Shown piece after piece: positions 8,444 through 17,386 of a stretch of DNA of 64,000 nt. The DNA lies in contig NZ_CP139979.1 of NCBI RefSeq assembly GCF_034424525.1, positions 2,313,501-2,377,500 on the forward strand, in the 5' to 3' direction. The stretch is from Sphingobium yanoikuyae (GTDB taxonomy: Bacteria > Pseudomonadota > Alphaproteobacteria > Sphingomonadales > Sphingomonadaceae). Each line of letters begins with the position of its first letter. The first letter of the stretch is position 1. The notes below the pieces were generated by a model. That model made no database searches. It had not been told where the DNA came from and was given only the letters and a program-made list of their open reading frames with translations. The position numbers were made by a program, and so were the translations under genes.

Positions 8444-9171
8444 CAATTGCCTCCGTCTATGGCGATGAAGCCGGTCGCGACGGCGGGAATGGCGATCAGC
8501 GCGCCGCCAAGGATAGCCTTGGCACGCGACAGGCCGACGATCACCAGATCGCCGGGCAATATTTCAGGATCGGGCGCTTCGCCCTTGCGAATGGCGCCCA
8601 AGTCGAAGGTCGCGGCCTGGCGCTGCCCCTCGACGGTGCGGACCACCACCACCTGCCCCAGGCTCGCCAGCCGGGTCGGGCCATGGGCCAGCGCCACCGC
8701 CTGGATGAGGCCGATCCGTCCTTCGACCGGGAACAGGCCGGGCTCGCGCACCTCGCCATCGACGGTGATGCGGCGGCCGACCGCCTGCTTCACGAACACC
8801 GTCACCTGCGGCGACACCAGATAGCGCTCGCCCAGCCTACCGGCGATCACGTCCGATGCCTCGCCGGCGGTCAGCCCGCCGATCGACACATCGCCGACCA
8901 GCGGCATGCGGACCATGCCCGCCGCGCTGACCCGCGCATCCTCCAGCGACAGGTCGGGCTCATGATAGACCTGGATACGCAGCACATCGTCGGGGCCGAT
9001 GACATAGTCTCGGCCCACCGCGGCGGGCGCAGGCATCAGCGCATAGGCAGCCTCGCCGCGCGGGGCATCCTCCACGGTCGAGCAGCCGGCAAGCAGCATC
9101 GCCGCTGCCGCGACGGCGCCGCCCTTCATGCCCTTGCCATAGTGCCCCAAAATCTGGCGCTTCATGCGCAT
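8443..9171 (-). CDS. Outer-membrane polysaccharide export lipoprotein (Wza/GumB family)
   Basis: About 242 residues. A lipoprotein signal ends in the lipobox LLAGCS, placing the protein at the outer membrane. The poly-export domain follows (YVIGPDDVLRIQVYHEPDLS) with two SLBB-like repeats (ITVDGEVREPGLFPVEGRIG). Such proteins form the exit channel for exopolysaccharide. Possible starts are ATG 9171, ATG 9165 and GTG 9177; 9171 is used because GGGGTG lies five bases upstream. It overlaps the autokinase by one base, so the two are translationally coupled. Confidence 0.92.
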   Translation of the reverse strand: MRMKRQILGHYGKGMKGGAVAAAAMLLAGCSTVEDAPRGEAAYALMPAPAAVGRDYVIGPDDVLRIQVYHEPDLSLEDARVSAAGMVRMPLVGDVSIGGLTAGEASDVIAGRLGERYLVSPQVTVFVKQAVGRRITVDGEVREPGLFPVEGRIGLIQAVALAHGPTRLASLGQVVVVRTVEGQRQAATFDLGAIRKGEAPDPEILPGDLVIVGLSRAKAILGGALIAIPAVATGFIAIDGGN

Positions 9172-9288
9172 CAACACCCCATTGCGAACCGGGTGCGGCC
9201 CGCAAAAGGGCCGCTCGGCTCGGGGGTTAGCGACGCGGCACCGTCATGGCAACCGCGCGGGGGGCAGGACGAACCGCCCGGCCGACGA

Positions 9289-10584
9289 TCAGACCGCGAT
9301 GCGTTGCGCGGCCGGCTCGGGCTGACGACGCGGCTGGTCGGGCCAGATGCCGCGCGTATCATAGACGGCCTTGCCGGCACGTTCGTCGACGGGAACGGAT
9401 TTGAACATGTCATGATCGACAAGAATGATGAACACGCCGCATTGTTCCAGAGCCGTATCGAGATCGATCAGTTCGGCGCCGGTGCCGGCGAACTCCATCG
9501 GCAGATCCTGGGCATAGGGTTCGACCAGCTTGACCCGCTTGCCGTAGCGGCGGGCGAGCCGGCTGGCGACCTTGACCGCCGGGCTTTCGCGGAAATCGTC
9601 GATGTTCGGCTTGAAGGCGAGGCCGAGGCAGGCGACATCCTCGCCGGCAAAGGCGTCGATCATGTCCGAAGACTTGGCCACGACATAATCGGTCTTGCCG
9701 TCATTCACTTCGCGCGCGGTGCGGATGATGCGCGCATTTTCCGGGTCACCGTGGACGATGAACCAGGGATCGACGGCGATGCAATGCCCGCCAACGCCCG
9801 GCCCCGGCTGGAGGATGTTGACGCGCGGATGGCGGTTGGCCAGGCGGATCACTTCCCACACGTCGATGTCCATGCGGTCGGCAATCACCGACAATTCATT
9901 GGCAAAGGCGATGTTGACGTCGCGGAAGCTGTTTTCCACCAGCTTCACCATCTCGGCCGCGCGCGCCGTGGTGGTGATGCAGGCGCCGCGCACGAACTGG
10001 CGATAGAAGCCCAGCGCCTTGCGCGCGCAACGCGGCGTGATGCCGCCGATGCAGCGATCATTGTCGATCAGCTCGACCAGGATGCGGCCGGGCAGCACCC
10101 GCTCGGGGCAATAGGCGATGGCGATGTCGCCCGCGACGCCCGGCGCCGGCATCCTGAGGTCGGGGCGCAGCTCGGCGATCAGGTCGCGCATCGCCTCGGT
10201 CGTGCCGACCGGCGAGGTAGATTCCAGGATCACCGTATCGCCGTTCTTCAGCACCGGCGCGACGGTCCGCGCCGCCTGCAGCACATAGGAGATGTCGGGC
10301 GCGCGGTCCTCGGCCACCGGGGTCGGCACCGCAATGATGAAGACGTCACTGGCCTCTACGCTGAGCGAGGCGCGCAGATTACCGCGTGCCACCACACCCT
10401 GCACCAGGCCGTCCAGATCGACTTCCTCAATATGGACCCGGCCCGAATTGACCGTCTCGACCACATGGGCGCTGACATCGACACCGACGACCTGCGCCCC
10501 GCCGCGCGCGATCAGCGCCGCAGTCGGCAGGCCGATATAGCCCAGGCCAATGACGGAAACCTTCTGCTTGCTGTCGACGGGCAT
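9289..10584 (-). CDS. wecC: UDP-N-acetyl-D-mannosamine dehydrogenase (WecC-like)
   Basis: 431 residues of the UDP-glucose/GDP-mannose dehydrogenase family. It performs a two-step NAD-dependent oxidation of UDP-ManNAc to UDP-ManNAcA. The Rossmann motif VIGLGYIGLPTA starts at about residue 10 and the catalytic cysteine lies in GPGVGGHCIAVDPWF near residue 268. The context favours WecC over other branches: a UDP-GlcNAc 2-epimerase gene is directly upstream on the same strand, so the pair converts UDP-GlcNAc to UDP-ManNAcA for the polysaccharide exported by the neighbouring Wza/Wzc pair. Confidence 0.9.
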   Translation of the reverse strand: MPVDSKQKVSVIGLGYIGLPTAALIARGGAQVVGVDVSAHVVETVNSGRVHIEEVDLDGLVQGVVARGNLRASLSVEASDVFIIAVPTPVAEDRAPDISYVLQAARTVAPVLKNGDTVILESTSPVGTTEAMRDLIAELRPDLRMPAPGVAGDIAIAYCPERVLPGRILVELIDNDRCIGGITPRCARKALGFYRQFVRGACITTTARAAEMVKLVENSFRDVNIAFANELSVIADRMDIDVWEVIRLANRHPRVNILQPGPGVGGHCIAVDPWFIVHGDPENARIIRTAREVNDGKTDYVVAKSSDMIDAFAGEDVACLGLAFKPNIDDFRESPAVKVASRLARRYGKRVKLVEPYAQDLPMEFAGTGAELIDLDTALEQCGVFIILVDHDMFKSVPVDERAGKAVYDTRGIWPDQPRRQPEPAAQRIAV

Positions 10585-10655
10585 GGGGGAGATAATCCTT
10601 CATTCACCAAAATTCGGAGCGACATTGCCCGGAAATGTTGAAGATTCCGGTAATG

Positions 10656-11792
10656 TCAGGCGGCAAGATGCGCCGCGCCGGCCGTTCCTGCAATGATATC
10701 GGCAATCCGCTCGGCCGCCTTGCCGTCGCCGAACGGGTTATGGGCACGGGCCATCGCCTGATAGGCGGCATCATCGTCGAGCAGCGCCAGCACCTCGCGC
10801 ACGATCCGGTCCCGGTCCGCGCCGACCAGCTTCGCCGTGCCCGCCTGCACCCCTTCGGGCCGCTCGGTCGTCTCGCGCATCACCAGCACCGGCTTGCCGA
10901 GCGAGGGCGCCTCTTCCTGCACGCCGCCGCTGTCGGTCAGAACCAGATGGCACAGGTCGAGCAGGCGGACGAAATGCGGATAGTCGAGCGGTTCGATCAT
11001 CGCGACATTGGGCAGGTCACCCAGCACCGCATCCATGACCGGACGGACATTGGGATTGGGATGGACGGGGAAGATCACCGCGACATCGGGCCGCGCGGCA
11101 ATGTCCGCGATGGAACGGGCGATCGCCTCCATCCCGCCGCCGAAATTCTCGCGCCGGTGGCTGGTGACGGCAACGATCCGCTTGCCGGCGAAACGCGCCG
11201 CCAGATCGTCGAGGCCGCTGGCCAGCGCCGGTTCGCCATGGACCCGATCGACCGTCGCCAGCAGCGCGTCGATCACGGTATTCCCCGTAACATGAATGCC
11301 GGCCGCATCGCGATTTTCCCGCAGCAGCGCATCGGCCGCCGCCTGGGTCGGCGCGAAATTCATGTCGGCAATGCACGCCACGACGCGGCGATTGACCTCC
11401 TCGGGCCAGGGATGATGAATGTCCCCGCTGCGCAGCCCCGCCTCGACATGGGCGACCGGGATCTTGCGATAATAGGCCGCCAGGCTCGCGACCATCGTCG
11501 TCAGCGTATCGCCATGCACCACCACCCGGTCCGGCTTTTCCGCGTCGAACGCCTCGCCCAGCGCGACGACCAGCTTGGCGGTCAGCCCGTCCAGCGTCTG
11601 GTTGGGCGTCATGACGTCCAGATCGATGTCGGGCACGATGCCGGCAATCTCCAGCACCTGGTCCAGCAGGCCGCGATGCTGCGCCGTCACGATCACGCGG
11701 GTGTCGATATCGGCACGCGCCTTGAGCGCGTGGATCACCGGAAACAGCTTGATCGCCTCCGGCCGTGTCCCAAATACCAGCGCTACTTTCAC
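10656..11792 (-). CDS. wecB: UDP-N-acetylglucosamine 2-epimerase (non-hydrolysing)
   Basis: 378-residue GT-B-fold epimerase converting UDP-GlcNAc to UDP-ManNAc. Family marks are KVALVFGTRPEAIKLFPV at the N-terminus, VVHGDTLTTM, HVEAGLRSGDIHHPWPEE, VTSHRREN, and LTDSGGVQEEAPSLGKPVLV near residue 285-305. The length is standard. It lies 71 bases upstream of wecC on the same strand and is divergent from ugd; the 157-base gap between them must hold both promoters. Confidence 0.96.
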   Translation of the reverse strand: MKVALVFGTRPEAIKLFPVIHALKARADIDTRVIVTAQHRGLLDQVLEIAGIVPDIDLDVMTPNQTLDGLTAKLVVALGEAFDAEKPDRVVVHGDTLTTMVASLAAYYRKIPVAHVEAGLRSGDIHHPWPEEVNRRVVACIADMNFAPTQAAADALLRENRDAAGIHVTGNTVIDALLATVDRVHGEPALASGLDDLAARFAGKRIVAVTSHRRENFGGGMEAIARSIADIAARPDVAVIFPVHPNPNVRPVMDAVLGDLPNVAMIEPLDYPHFVRLLDLCHLVLTDSGGVQEEAPSLGKPVLVMRETTERPEGVQAGTAKLVGADRDRIVREVLALLDDDAAYQAMARAHNPFGDGKAAERIADIIAGTAGAAHLAA

Positions 11793-11949
11793 TCTGTGCC
11801 CTTTCGTTCGGATGCGCCTTCCCTGGCAAAAAAGGGTAACCAGCCGCTAAACGGTAGCATGGTAATTACGCAAAGGCGCGAATTGTATTGCGTTATGACT
11901 ATGCTAGAGCCTCAAACCAATCACTTCCCGTTTGGAGTTCCACCAACTC

Positions 11950-13269
11950 ATGAAAATCACCATGATCGGCACCGGCTATGTCGGCCTCGTCTCCGGGGCC
12001 TGCTTTGCGGATTTCGGCCATGATGTCGTCTGCGTCGACAAGGATGCGGGCAAGATCGCCGCGATCGAGGCCGGCACGATGCCGATCTACGAACCCGGCC
12101 TCGACCAGCTGGTCGGCACCAATGCCGCCGCCGGTCGCCTGACCTTCACCACCGACCTGCCCGAAGGCGTGAAGGGCGCCGACGCGATCTTCATCGCCGT
12201 CGGCACGCCCTCGCGGCGGGGCGATGGCCATGCCGACCTCAGCTATGTCTATGCCGCCGCCAAGGAGATCGTCGAATCCCTCGATGGCCCGGCGGTCATC
12301 GTCACCAAGTCGACCGTGCCGGTCGGCACCGGCGACGAGGTCGAGCGGATCGCGCGCGAACTGCGCCCGGACCTCGACATCCAGGTCGTGTCGAACCCCG
12401 AATTCCTGCGCGAAGGCGCCGCGATCGGCGACTTCAAGCGCCCCGACCGCGTCGTCGTGGGCACCACCGGATCGGAACGCGCCATTTCGGTGATGAGCCA
12501 GGTCTATCGCCCTCTGAACCTCAACCAGGCGCCGCTGATGTTCACCGGCCGTCGCACGGCCGAACTGATCAAATATGCCGCCAACGCCTTCCTGGCGACC
12601 AAGATCACCTTCATCAACGAGATGGCGGACCTGTGCGAGGCGGTCGGCGCCGAAGTGCAGGACGTGTCGCGCGGTATCGGCCTCGACAAGCGGATCGGCA
12701 GCAAGTTCCTGCATGCCGGTCCGGGCTATGGCGGCTCCTGCTTCCCCAAGGATACGCTGGCCCTGGTCAAGACCGGGCAGGATTATGACGCGCCGATCCG
12801 CATCGTCGAAACCGTGGTGCAGGTGAACGACCTGCGCAAACGCGCCATGGGCCGCAAGATCGTGAAGGCGCTGGGCGGTGAAGCGCGCGGCAAGACCGTC
12901 GCCCTGCTGGGCGTCACCTTCAAGCCCAACACCGACGACATGCGCGACGCGCCCAGCCTGGCGATCGTGCAGGCGCTGGAGGATGCCGGCGCGAAGGTCG
13001 TCGCCTATGATCCCGAGGGCATGGACGTCGCCGCGCCGATGATGCCCGGCGTCACCATGGCCGGCTCGGCCTATGAGGCCGCGTCCGGCGCCGATGCGCT
13101 GGTGCTGGTGACCGAATGGGACGCCTTCCGCGCGCTGGATCTCAAGCGCCTGGCCAGCTCGATGAGCGCGCCGGTACTGGTCGACCTGCGCAACATCTAT
13201 CCGGTCGCGGAAGCGGAAGCCGCCGGCTTCACCGTCACCCGCGTGGGTGGAAAGGGCAGCGCCGCCTGA
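11950..13269 (+). CDS. ugd: UDP-glucose 6-dehydrogenase
   Basis: 439-residue dehydrogenase making UDP-glucuronic acid from UDP-glucose. The Rossmann start MKITMIGTGYVGLVSGACFAD, the STVPVGTGDEVE segment and the catalytic cysteine in GPGYGGSCFPKDT near residue 264 identify the Ugd branch. The ATG at 11950 matches the conserved family start; the frame is open six codons more. It is divergent from the wecBC pair. A 39-codon ORF starts on its stop codon (TGATG). Confidence 0.97.
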   Translation: MKITMIGTGYVGLVSGACFADFGHDVVCVDKDAGKIAAIEAGTMPIYEPGLDQLVGTNAAAGRLTFTTDLPEGVKGADAIFIAVGTPSRRGDGHADLSYVYAAAKEIVESLDGPAVIVTKSTVPVGTGDEVERIARELRPDLDIQVVSNPEFLREGAAIGDFKRPDRVVVGTTGSERAISVMSQVYRPLNLNQAPLMFTGRRTAELIKYAANAFLATKITFINEMADLCEAVGAEVQDVSRGIGLDKRIGSKFLHAGPGYGGSCFPKDTLALVKTGQDYDAPIRIVETVVQVNDLRKRAMGRKIVKALGGEARGKTVALLGVTFKPNTDDMRDAPSLAIVQALEDAGAKVVAYDPEGMDVAAPMMPGVTMAGSAYEAASGADALVLVTEWDAFRALDLKRLASSMSAPVLVDLRNIYPVAEAEAAGFTVTRVGGKGSAA

Positions 13270-13388
13270 TGTGGCCATGGGAAGAGGAGGGCGTCAGCGC
13301 CCTCCCCCGACTGCGCCACTGGCTGCTGGCCGCCCTACTGATTCTGGGCGCGATGCTGGCCGTGCCGATCTTTGCCGCGCTCACCTGA
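13269..13388 (+). CDS. 39-residue single-helix membrane protein coupled to ugd
   Basis: The ATG shares its A with the TGA of ugd, so ribosomes finishing ugd can restart here. The peptide begins MWPWEEEGVSALPRLRHW and continues with one clear transmembrane helix (LLAALLILGAMLAVPIFAAL), ending ALT. The N-terminus is acidic and the residues before the helix are basic. No family is recognised. A helper for the dehydrogenase or the polysaccharide machinery is only a guess from position. Confidence 0.6.
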   Translation: MWPWEEEGVSALPRLRHWLLAALLILGAMLAVPIFAALT

Positions 13389-13393
13389 CGCCG

Positions 13394-14242
13394 TCAGGCC
13401 TTGAGCTTCCAGCCCTTGCGCAGCAGCACATAGCAGAGCAGCGCCAGCCCGGCATTGAGCGCCAGCAACACCACGCTGCCGACCAGCACATTGCCATCCG
13501 CCGCCGCGACGAAGCCATAGCGGAAACCGGAAATGGCGTAGAAGAAGGGGTTGGCGTGGCTGATCGCCCGGAAGAGCGGCGACAGGCGGTCGATCGAATA
13601 GAAGGTGCCCGACAACAGCGTCATCGGCCCGATCACGAAATTGGTGATGGCCGCGGCATGATCGAATTTTTCCGCCCAGATCGACGTCATCACGCCGATG
13701 AACGCGGTCAGGCTGGCCCCCATCAGGCCGAACCAGATCACCGCCCACAGATGCGTCGGCGTCACATGCACGCCGGGCCAAAGCGCCATCGCCCCCCACA
13801 GCGCCAGACCGACCGCCACCGCGCGCGTCACCGCCGCGCCGACCAGCGCCAGCAGCAATTCGCCCACCGACAGCGGCGGCATCAGATAGTCGATCAGCGT
13901 CCCCTGCATCTTGCCCGCCAGCAGCGAGAAGCTGCTGTTGGCAAACGCATTGTTCATCATGCCCATCATCATCAGGCCCGGCGCGATGAAATCGGCAAAG
14001 GGCACACCCAGCACCTGGCGGTTCGCACCGCCCAGCGCGATGGTAAAAATCACCAGGAACATAAGCGTGGTAACGGCCGGCGCCCAGATCGTCTGGAGCT
14101 GCACCTTCATGAAGCGCCGCACCTCCTTGCGGTAGAGCGCGCGCATGCCGGCCCAATTGACGTTGCGGATCACCAACTCCCCCGGTTCATGGAAGGGAAC
14201 GGGTGCGGGATGGGCGGCTGCAATTTTGGGCTGGTCGTTCAT
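13394..14242 (-). CDS. ABC-2 type transporter permease
   Basis: 282 residues with six hydrophobic helices and the ABC-2 permease layout. A cytoplasmic N-terminus with RKEVRRFMKVQLQTIWAP precedes TM1, followed by PGLMMMGMMNNAFANSSFSL and DYLMPPLSVGELL, the conserved inter-helix motif. The ATG at 14242 (MNDQPK) is used because the longer frame runs into gcrA. The family (YadH/NodJ-like) exports lipids, polysaccharides or drugs together with a separate ATPase. No ATPase gene lies beside it here, so its partner must be elsewhere. Confidence 0.85.
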   Translation of the reverse strand: MNDQPKIAAAHPAPVPFHEPGELVIRNVNWAGMRALYRKEVRRFMKVQLQTIWAPAVTTLMFLVIFTIALGGANRQVLGVPFADFIAPGLMMMGMMNNAFANSSFSLLAGKMQGTLIDYLMPPLSVGELLLALVGAAVTRAVAVGLALWGAMALWPGVHVTPTHLWAVIWFGLMGASLTAFIGVMTSIWAEKFDHAAAITNFVIGPMTLLSGTFYSIDRLSPLFRAISHANPFFYAISGFRYGFVAAADGNVLVGSVVLLALNAGLALLCYVLLRKGWKLKA

Positions 14243-14355
14243 GATGGGATCGACTATCGGCTGGTCCGTTATGCCGCAAGGGCGTTCTGCGCGGTTGGAA
14301 GTCGCGCCTGCATGCCCCATATAGGGCGCATAGCACAGATTGTGAGGAGTTTTCA

Positions 14356-15045
14356 TTGTCCTGGACCGACGAACGTATCGACCAGCTCAAGGCGATGTGG
14401 GAAAAGGGCCTGACCGCGAGCCAGATCGCGGACGAACTGGGCGGCGTCAGCCGTAACGCGGTGATCGGCAAGGCGCATCGCCTTGGCCTGCAGTCGCGCC
14501 CGTCCCCGGTGAAGGCCAACGAGGCGCCCAAGAAGGCCGCACCCGCCCGCAAGCCGGCAGCCCCTGCCCCGGAAGCCGAAGCGCCCCGCGCCGCAGCCCC
14601 CGTGGCCGCCCCGCCGCCGCCGCCGCGTCCGGCCCCGGTCGCCGCACCGGCTGCGCCTGCCGCACCGGCTGCCGTCGCTGCCCCCAGCGACGCGCCTGCC
14701 GCGCCGCAGCCGCGCATCGTGTCGGTCGGCCCCGGCGGCTTCCTGCGTCAGGGCCCCGGTGACCAGCAGGCGCCGATCCCGCCGGCACCGCCGCGCCGTC
14801 TGGTGCCCGCCAAGCCGAGCGCCGAAATTGCCGGCAAGACCAGCCTGCTCGACCTGACCGAGCGGATCTGCAAGTGGCCGATGGGCCATCCGGGCGAGCC
14901 GGACTTCCATTTCTGCGGCGAAGCGGTGAACCCCGGCTTCCCCTATTGCGTCGAACATTGCGGCCGCGCCTATCAGGCGCAGCTGCCGCGCGGCACGCGC
15001 CGCCCGCCCCCGCCGCTGCCCTTCGGCGGCCCGCGGGTCCGCTGA
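14356..15045 (+). CDS. gcrA: Cell-cycle regulator GcrA
   Basis: 229-residue GcrA, a sigma-70 cofactor that activates promoters carrying methylated GANTC sites in alphaproteobacteria. The N-terminal DNA-binding helix-turn-helix reads SWTDERIDQLKAMWEKGLTA then GVSRNAVIGKAHRLGL. A long Ala/Pro linker covers about residues 55-145. The C-terminal sigma-binding part has CKWPMGHPGEPDFHFCG and GFPYCVEHCGRAYQ. The start codon is TTG, six bases after GAGGAG; no in-frame ATG fits the conserved N-terminus. It is divergent from the ABC permease and followed by a terminator. Confidence 0.96.
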   Translation: MSWTDERIDQLKAMWEKGLTASQIADELGGVSRNAVIGKAHRLGLQSRPSPVKANEAPKKAAPARKPAAPAPEAEAPRAAAPVAAPPPPPRPAPVAAPAAPAAPAAVAAPSDAPAAPQPRIVSVGPGGFLRQGPGDQQAPIPPAPPRRLVPAKPSAEIAGKTSLLDLTERICKWPMGHPGEPDFHFCGEAVNPGFPYCVEHCGRAYQAQLPRGTRRPPPPLPFGGPRVR

Positions 15046-15061
15046 GCCAACCGAGACAAGG

Positions 15062-15091
15062 AAGGCCGCCCCACCGGGCGGCCTTTTCTTT
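15062..15091 (+). terminator. Terminator after gcrA
   Basis: Perfect 10-bp stem AAGGCCGCCC (15062-15071) / GGGCGGCCTT (15076-15085) with loop CACC and trailing TTTTCTTTT. The convergent M48 gene ends six bases further on, so it may serve both. Confidence 0.88.
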
Positions 15092-15096
15092 TGCCC

Positions 15097-16275
15097 CTAT
15101 TTACCGACCAGTTGCGGATTTTCCGCCTTCCAGACCATCGCGGCATGGATGCGCCGTTCGACGCTGGGATGGTCGTAGAACAGGATTTCCTCCAGCCGCG
15201 AGGGCGATGAGGCGCGATATTCGATCGTCTTGACCAGCGCCTTGGCAAGGCCATCGGGCTCATGCGCGACCTTGAGCGAGAAACGGTCGGCGGCATTCTC
15301 GTCATAGCGGCTGATGCTGTTCATCAGCGGCACCAGGAATATCCCGACCACCGCCGCCACCGCCCAGGCGACTGGCATATGCGCCGGATCGCTGATCGCG
15401 CTGCCCGCGCCGAACCAGCGCGCCGCGACCGGATAGAGCCGGTCGACCAGGAAGAAGAGCAGCATCGCCAGCAGGCTCATGCCGCCGGCCAGCCACAGCA
15501 CATGATGTTCGGCATAATGGCCCATTTCATGGCCCACCACGCCGCGCACCTCGGCCAGGTCGGCGCCGCGCTTGAACATGGTGTCGCTCATCGCCACCCG
15601 CGCCGTGCCGAACAGGCCAGAGACATTGGCAGTATAGCGTTCGGACTGCTTCGACCCGTCATAGATATAGATTTTGTCGCCCGGCACGCCGGCACGATGG
15701 GCCAGTTCGACCACCGCATCGCGGGTCGGCCCGGCTGGCGCGGGGGTATATTTGTTGAACAGCGGCTCGATCGCCACCGGCGCAATCACCACCATCAGGA
15801 TGATGCCCAGCACGACCACCAGCCCCGACCAGGCCCACCACCAGCGCGGCGTGCGGCGCATCAGCGCATAGATGGCGACCGCCAGCAGCGCCACCAACGG
15901 AATGCTGATCGCGCTCGACAATATATCCTCGCCCAGCCAGCCGCCAAAACCCTGGCTGGTCAGCCCATAGCTGCGCTCGCGCGCCCAATTGGCATAGATG
16001 GACCAGGGCAGCTCGATCAGCCAGTCGAGCAAAAAGAAGAGCAAGGCGGACAGGAACACCGCCAGATTGGGGCGCCGCACATGCACCCGCCGCCCCAACC
16101 GCACCAGCAGGCCGCTGCGCCAGATCAGCGCCATGGCGACCAGTGTCACCAGCATGCCCCACAGCAATAGCCAGTGGCCGCCCTGGGTATAGGCGATCGC
16201 CCGTTCATGCTGGGCCGGCGACAGCGTCGCCAGATAGGAGGTGGTCGCCGCATCGGGGTTGAAACCTGCCGCCAT
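15097..16275 (-). CDS. M48 family metallopeptidase (Ste24/CAAX protease-like)
   Basis: 392-residue membrane-embedded zinc protease. The catalytic HEMGH is at about residues 246-250 (VVGHEMGHYAEHH); the third ligand is probably in ENAADRFSLKVA near residue 325. Seven or so hydrophobic helices surround it, and the N-terminal half carries the Ste24-type peptidase_M48_N region. In bacteria such enzymes trim or clear membrane proteins; prenyl processing is not implied. It is convergent with gcrA. Confidence 0.9.
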   Translation of the reverse strand: MAAGFNPDAATTSYLATLSPAQHERAIAYTQGGHWLLLWGMLVTLVAMALIWRSGLLVRLGRRVHVRRPNLAVFLSALLFFLLDWLIELPWSIYANWARERSYGLTSQGFGGWLGEDILSSAISIPLVALLAVAIYALMRRTPRWWWAWSGLVVVLGIILMVVIAPVAIEPLFNKYTPAPAGPTRDAVVELAHRAGVPGDKIYIYDGSKQSERYTANVSGLFGTARVAMSDTMFKRGADLAEVRGVVGHEMGHYAEHHVLWLAGGMSLLAMLLFFLVDRLYPVAARWFGAGSAISDPAHMPVAWAVAAVVGIFLVPLMNSISRYDENAADRFSLKVAHEPDGLAKALVKTIEYRASSPSRLEEILFYDHPSVERRIHAAMVWKAENPQLVGK

Positions 16276-16350
16276 TTTTTCGACCTCCCGCCATATCCTG
16301 TCGGCGGGAAGCTATGTCGGGCGCGGGATCAGGTAAAGATCACAAGAGGA

Positions 16351-16376
16351 AAGGGCCGGAGCATCGCCCCGGCCCC
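16351..16376 (-). terminator. Terminator after the outer-membrane barrel gene
   Basis: Read on the minus strand, GGGCCGG / CCGGCCC (arms 16369-16375 and 16353-16359) form a stem followed by TTTCCTCTT. It lies 15 bases past the barrel gene's stop. Confidence 0.7.
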
Positions 16377-16390
16377 TTCATTGCGGCGGA

Positions 16391-17233
16391 TCAGAAGCGG
16401 AAGCTGGCGGTCGCCATCAGGCTCTGATTGTCGAACTTGTCGCCACGGTTGATGCTGGTGCCGCCGGATGGCGTGATGATGAAGGGGTTGGTCGCGGGCG
16501 CGCTGCCCTGCCCTACATCGACGCGATAGTCGCCCGTGTTATAACGGGTCCAAAGATAGCGGGCGCCGATCGAGAAATTCTGCGCAACCTTCGCCTCAAT
16601 GCCGCCGCCCATCGTGTAGCCCCAGGCATCTTCCTTGCGGTCATATTCGGTGAAGCTGTTGGCGGTGTTGCTGGTGTCGAAATGATTCTTCACCTTGGCA
16701 TAGGCCAGGCCGCCGGTGATATAGGGCATGACGCCGCCATCGGTGGTGTAGCCCAGCCGCGCGCGCAGATTGGCGTTCCAGCCGATCCGCCGGGTCATGG
16801 TATAGCTGGCCGGCGTGGTCGAATATTCGGTCACGCTGTCGCTGACATAGGCCTTGCCCGCTTCGCCGACGATGCCCGCGACGATATTACCGAACTGCCG
16901 GTCATAGCCGACATGGCCCATCCAGCCGATCGCATCCTTGTCGCCATTGCAGCCGCTCGCCGGCGTCGCGCCCCGTGCCGAACCACCACAGGTGCCGGGC
17001 GAAAAGGCATTGGCCCCGGCCGCCGTGGTGACGACATTATCATAATCGCCGTCCCCGTCCGTGTCGAAGCGCAGATGTTCGCCACCATCACCCTTCGACC
17101 AGTTATAGCCGAAGGAGCCGCCGACATAGGGGCCGGTCCAATCGACCTTGCCGCTATCCTGCTGCGCCATTGCCGGCGTCGCCAGGGCGAGCGCCAGCGT
17201 GGCGCCGATCGGCGCAAAATGCTTGAATGTCAT
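16391..17233 (-). CDS. Outer-membrane beta-barrel protein (OmpA-like/porin family)
   Basis: 280 residues. The signal peptide MTFKHFAPIGATLALALATPAMA is cleaved before QQD. The mature part begins DWTGPYVGGSFGYNWSKGD, typical of small eight-strand OMP_b-brl proteins (Omp25/31-like), and ends MATASFRF with the C-terminal phenylalanine needed for barrel assembly. Alternating aromatic strands run throughout. A Cys-containing loop (GTCGGSARGATPASGCNGD) may be disulfide-bonded. The ATG at 17233 has GGAG seven bases upstream. The ligand is unknown. Confidence 0.85.
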   Translation of the reverse strand: MTFKHFAPIGATLALALATPAMAQQDSGKVDWTGPYVGGSFGYNWSKGDGGEHLRFDTDGDGDYDNVVTTAAGANAFSPGTCGGSARGATPASGCNGDKDAIGWMGHVGYDRQFGNIVAGIVGEAGKAYVSDSVTEYSTTPASYTMTRRIGWNANLRARLGYTTDGGVMPYITGGLAYAKVKNHFDTSNTANSFTEYDRKEDAWGYTMGGGIEAKVAQNFSIGARYLWTRYNTGDYRVDVGQGSAPATNPFIITPSGGTSINRGDKFDNQSLMATASFRF

Positions 17234-17386
17234 GAATTTCTCCAGCCTGACCTTGGGAATATACCCTGATGGAGGCAACCGACCGGACGGCCGATTTGTT
17301 GCACCACGCCTTGTAACAATTGATTGCTGACGATCGCGTGCGCGCAGCGCTTGCGCCCGACGCCCGGCTGCCTATAGCTTGGCGGA

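Noticed and set aside
6722..8824. 700-codon plus-strand ORF opposite the autokinase
   Set aside because: Low-complexity Arg/Gln/His sequence without domains; it arises from the codon bias of the opposite gene.
11880..11910. Promoter for ugd (TTGCGT...TATGCT)
   Set aside because: Spacing between the two hexamers is too short for a sigma-70 promoter, so no promoter was listed.
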